Below, piece after piece: positions 22,815-24,745 of a stretch of 24,745 nucleotides of DNA. Source of the stretch: an uncultured Collinsella sp. (lineage in GTDB: Bacteria > Actinomycetota > Coriobacteriia > Coriobacteriales > Coriobacteriaceae); NCBI GenBank assembly GCA_902475375.1, contig CABRZC010000020.1, positions 1 to 24,745 on the forward strand, read 5' to 3'. A program made the position numbers and the translations under genes. Numbering within the stretch: the stretch's first letter is position 1; each line of letters starts with the position of its first letter. The notes beneath the pieces are model-generated. The model ran no database searches, was not told where the DNA came from, and worked only from the letters and a program-made list of their open reading frames with translations.

Positions 22815-22825
22815 GGAAGTCCCCT

Positions 22826-23368
22826 TTACTCGTGAACGATCTCGACGTGGACGATCTCGTCGCCGGCACGCAGCTGCGAAATCACATCGAGGCCCTCGAC
22901 CGTGGTGCCAAAGACGGTGTAGCCGGAGTCGAGGTTGTGCTGGGCACCCAGGCAGAAGTAGAACTGCGAACCTGCGGAATCGGGATCCATGGAACGTGCC
23001 ATGGCAAGCGCGCCGTCGACGTGGCTGTTACGCGGGTTGGTAGCGAACTCGCCCTTGATGCAGTAGCCGGGGCCACCGGTACCGGGCATGCCGTCGGGGC
23101 CCTCAAGGCCGGCGGCGACATCGGCGCCGGACATATCGCGGGTATTGGGGTCGCCGCCCTGGATCACAAAACCGGGCACATAGCGATGGAACTTAAGGCC
23201 GTCGTAAAAACCCATCGTGGAAAGCTCGCAGAAGTTCGCCACGTGGATGGGGGCGCCCTCGCCGTCAAACTTGACCTTGATGGTGCCCTTCGACGTCTCG
23301 ATCACCGCGCACTCATCGCCGGCAAGCTGATACTCGGGCGTGTAGAGCTCTTTCTTAAAACCAAACAT
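22826..23368 (-). CDS. Cyclophilin-type peptidyl-prolyl cis-trans isomerase
   Basis: Catalyses proline isomerisation in folding proteins. The 180 residues contain the cyclophilin core VIETSKGTIKVKF (about 22-34), the active-site signature GLKFHRYVPGFVIQGGDP (about 56-73), AMARSMDPDSAGSQFYFCLG (about 122-141) and TVFGTTVEGLDVI. There is no signal peptide or lipobox, so it should be cytoplasmic. The start at 23368 is chosen because GGAAGGA is five bases upstream; a reading frame open to 23437 runs through the promoter. A good promoter lies just upstream, and the TPR-membrane gene follows. Confidence 0.95.
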   Translation of the reverse strand: MFGFKKELYTPEYQLAGDECAVIETSKGTIKVKFDGEGAPIHVANFCELSTMGFYDGLKFHRYVPGFVIQGGDPNTRDMSGADVAAGLEGPDGMPGTGGPGYCIKGEFATNPRNSHVDGALAMARSMDPDSAGSQFYFCLGAQHNLDSGYTVFGTTVEGLDVISQLRAGDEIVHVEIVHE

Positions 23369-23407
23369 GTGGTTCCTTCCTCGTGCGTTTAAAGCATATT
23401 TGGTCAA

Positions 23408-23437
23408 ATTGTAGCAATAAGCACGGGCTTCCATCAA
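23408..23437 (-). promoter_or_regulatory. Promoter of the cyclophilin / TPR-protein pair
   Basis: On the minus strand TTGATG (complement of 23432-23437, 4/6) is followed after 18 bases by TACAAT (complement of 23408-23413, 5/6). Transcription would start near 23401, a leader of about 33 bases to the ATG at 23368. Confidence 0.65.
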
Positions 23438-23473
23438 TTGCGCACGCAGGTTATGCCGCCGGAGGGCAACAAA

Positions 23474-24628
23474 TTACGAACGTTGCTGCGGTCTCCAAGC
23501 GCTCACGTTGGCGTCGTACTGGTTAAGCGCGCTGTTGCCGCCTTGTGCGATGGGCGCCAGGATCTCGCTCTGACGGGCGCTCAGCGACTCGCCGTCGGGA
23601 ATGGACAGCGAGATATCCCAGCTCTGGCAGATTACGTCGACACGCTCGTACATCCACTGGGCAAGCTGCTTTAGATGATCGATGTCCTCCGCATAGACGG
23701 TGTCGTCCTGAACCTTGAGGTTATTGAGCTCATCCTGGGTCTTTTTAATCTGATCGCGCAGGGCATAAGCGCTCTGCGACAGCTCCTGGCGGGTGGAGAG
23801 CGGCGTACGCAGATAGCCGTTATTAAACGAATCGATGACCTCGCCGATCTGATCATCGTCGCTGTACGACACGATGGTCTGGTACAGGCCATCGAGCCTG
23901 GCGTAGAGCTGGTCGTCGGTTAAGACGGTCTCCTCCTGAACGACCTCGGACGCATCCTCTTGCTTGGACTCTTTCTCGGTGGCCTCGCCCTTTTGGCGCG
24001 ACGGGAAGGTGGTCTTGGCGGCCTGGCCAAACTGGTCGTAGAAGCCGGGCATGACGCCCATAGGATCGGCAGTCACAAACCAATACGCACCACCGCACAC
24101 GGCGGCGAGCACCGCGATGACGATAAGCGGTTTGGGGATATGGCGCTTGTGCTTGTGATAGGCATCCTCGTCGGGATGGACCCTGCGCTTGGCCTTTTGC
24201 TTTTTGGGCTGGACATCATCGCGCAGGGACACCGGTGTGGGGATATCGACCTTGGGGATGCCAAAGTCCTTATCGAAGGCAGGCAGCACGCAGGTCTCGT
24301 TGGGGTCGGCGGCATCCGAGAGCACCGCGGCGGCAGAGGCCGGCGCATGGGGCACCTCGGTATCGATCTGCTCCTGCGTCAAGCGCGGAAAGCCGGCCGT
24401 GCGGCCTGCTGCCAGATCGGATGCAGCCGCGTCTTTGGAAAGGATGCCCGGGGCGGGGCGCCCGCACTTGGGACAGGTGCGATCATGCGGGGACAGGCGC
24501 GCGCCACAACCATCGCAGAATACGAACTCGGTATGTTCGGGACCGTCGCCCGGACCAACGTATGCGTTGCAATAGGGGCAGAACGAGGCGCCGTCCTCTA
24601 TGGTCTTAAGGCAATGCGGGCAGATCAC
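23474..24628 (-). CDS. Double zinc-ribbon, single-pass membrane protein of unknown function
   Basis: A 384-residue protein with no named match. Two zinc ribbons open it: Cys3/Cys6 with Cys17/Cys20 (MICPHCLKT, FCPYCNAY), and Cys38/Cys41 with Cys52/Cys55 (FCDGCGARL, TCPKCG). A low-complexity cytoplasmic stretch (60-140) and a basic cluster (KKQKAKRR, later HKHKRH) precede one membrane helix (about 166-185). The outer part (about 190-384) is mostly helical, with Glu/Lys-rich segments and likely coiled coil (about 285-315). I use the GTG at 24628, which puts the first Cys at residue 3 and has AGAGG five bases upstream, rather than the TTG at 24649. It could pass an extracellular signal to a cytoplasmic zinc-ribbon partner, but nothing in the sequence shows this. 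Confidence 0.85.
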   Translation of the reverse strand: MICPHCLKTIEDGASFCPYCNAYVGPGDGPEHTEFVFCDGCGARLSPHDRTCPKCGRPAPGILSKDAAASDLAAGRTAGFPRLTQEQIDTEVPHAPASAAAVLSDAADPNETCVLPAFDKDFGIPKVDIPTPVSLRDDVQPKKQKAKRRVHPDEDAYHKHKRHIPKPLIVIAVLAAVCGGAYWFVTADPMGVMPGFYDQFGQAAKTTFPSRQKGEATEKESKQEDASEVVQEETVLTDDQLYARLDGLYQTIVSYSDDDQIGEVIDSFNNGYLRTPLSTRQELSQSAYALRDQIKKTQDELNNLKVQDDTVYAEDIDHLKQLAQWMYERVDVICQSWDISLSIPDGESLSARQSEILAPIAQGGNSALNQYDANVSAWRPQQRS

Positions 24629-24745
24629 GGCTTCCTCTTTTCGGAGCAATTCATACAGTCGAGGTTAGAGCATAACATCGCCACGCCCCCACAGGAGCAA
24701 GGCACCAATTCAACATCGCCAGGGTAGTCTTTGTGGAGGGATGAT
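24629..24745. other. Right edge, no gene seen
   Basis: Apart from the ribosome-binding site of the zinc-ribbon gene, these 117 bases hold no supported gene. On the minus strand TATGCT and TATGAA could serve as -10 boxes, but neither has a -35 at proper spacing. The promoter may overlap the window edge. Confidence 0.4.

Noticed and set aside
23438..23473. Possible terminator after the zinc-ribbon gene
   Set aside because: Only a four-base GC stem can be drawn and there is no T-run. I cannot support a terminator here.
1..24745. CRISPR array, IS element, prophage or tRNA gene
   Set aside because: No spaced direct repeats, transposase, integrase or phage proteins were seen, and no cloverleaf-like sequence lies in the short gaps. 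Only the first 57 bases remain unexplained.

Overview
The window looks like chromosome of a Coriobacteriia actinobacterium, most likely Collinsella or a close relative. The grounds are protein-level resemblance recalled from memory, an estimated GC near 60%, an Actinobacteria-like division/ribosome gene order with no minCDE, and heavy use of TTG starts. No database search was possible. I place 26 protein genes, 25 on the minus strand and only dinB on the plus strand. I see no rRNA, tRNA, CRISPR array, integrase, transposase or phage gene. The sequence is almost fully coding, and no gap exceeds 300 bases.

Layout, in minus-strand transcription order from the right end: (1) 24628-23474, a zinc-ribbon membrane protein; then its own promoter, a cyclophilin-type prolyl isomerase and a TPR-membrane protein (23368-21519). 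(2) 21403-11798, a long run mreB-mreC-mreD-mrdA(PBP2)-rodA, the rod-complex cell wall elongation genes. It continues without a gap into a DUF697 protein, a radical SAM protein (TIGR03960 type) and a DUF2344 (TIGR03936 type) protein. (3) 11730-7698, rplU-rpmA with its own promoter and an intrinsic terminator, then obgE-nadD-yqeK-rsfS, ending in one or two terminators. (4) dinB (6349-7602, plus strand), preceded by a -10 box that would give a leaderless mRNA. (5) 6147-3657, rpsP-khpA-rimM-trmD-lepB, the ribosome/tRNA maturation operon without the rplS that usually follows trmD. (6) 3597-24, glyQ-glyS and a PPDK regulatory protein gene broken just after its P-loop, about 60 bases from the window edge.

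The genes fall into three linked jobs: envelope elongation (mre/mrd/rod plus extracytoplasmic-domain proteins), ribosome assembly and control (L21, L27, S16, Obg, RsfS, RimM, TrmD, KhpA, YqeK), and glycyl-tRNA charging. Nothing here is a clearly new defence or mobile system. The least understood part is the DUF697 / radical SAM / DUF2344 block, which sits between the rod-shape genes and the L21-L27-Obg genes. The DUF697 protein may carry a degenerate, P-loop-less GTPase-like N-terminal domain. Eight of 26 genes appear to start at TTG, each with a Shine-Dalgarno-like sequence upstream except rimM, whose signal is weak.
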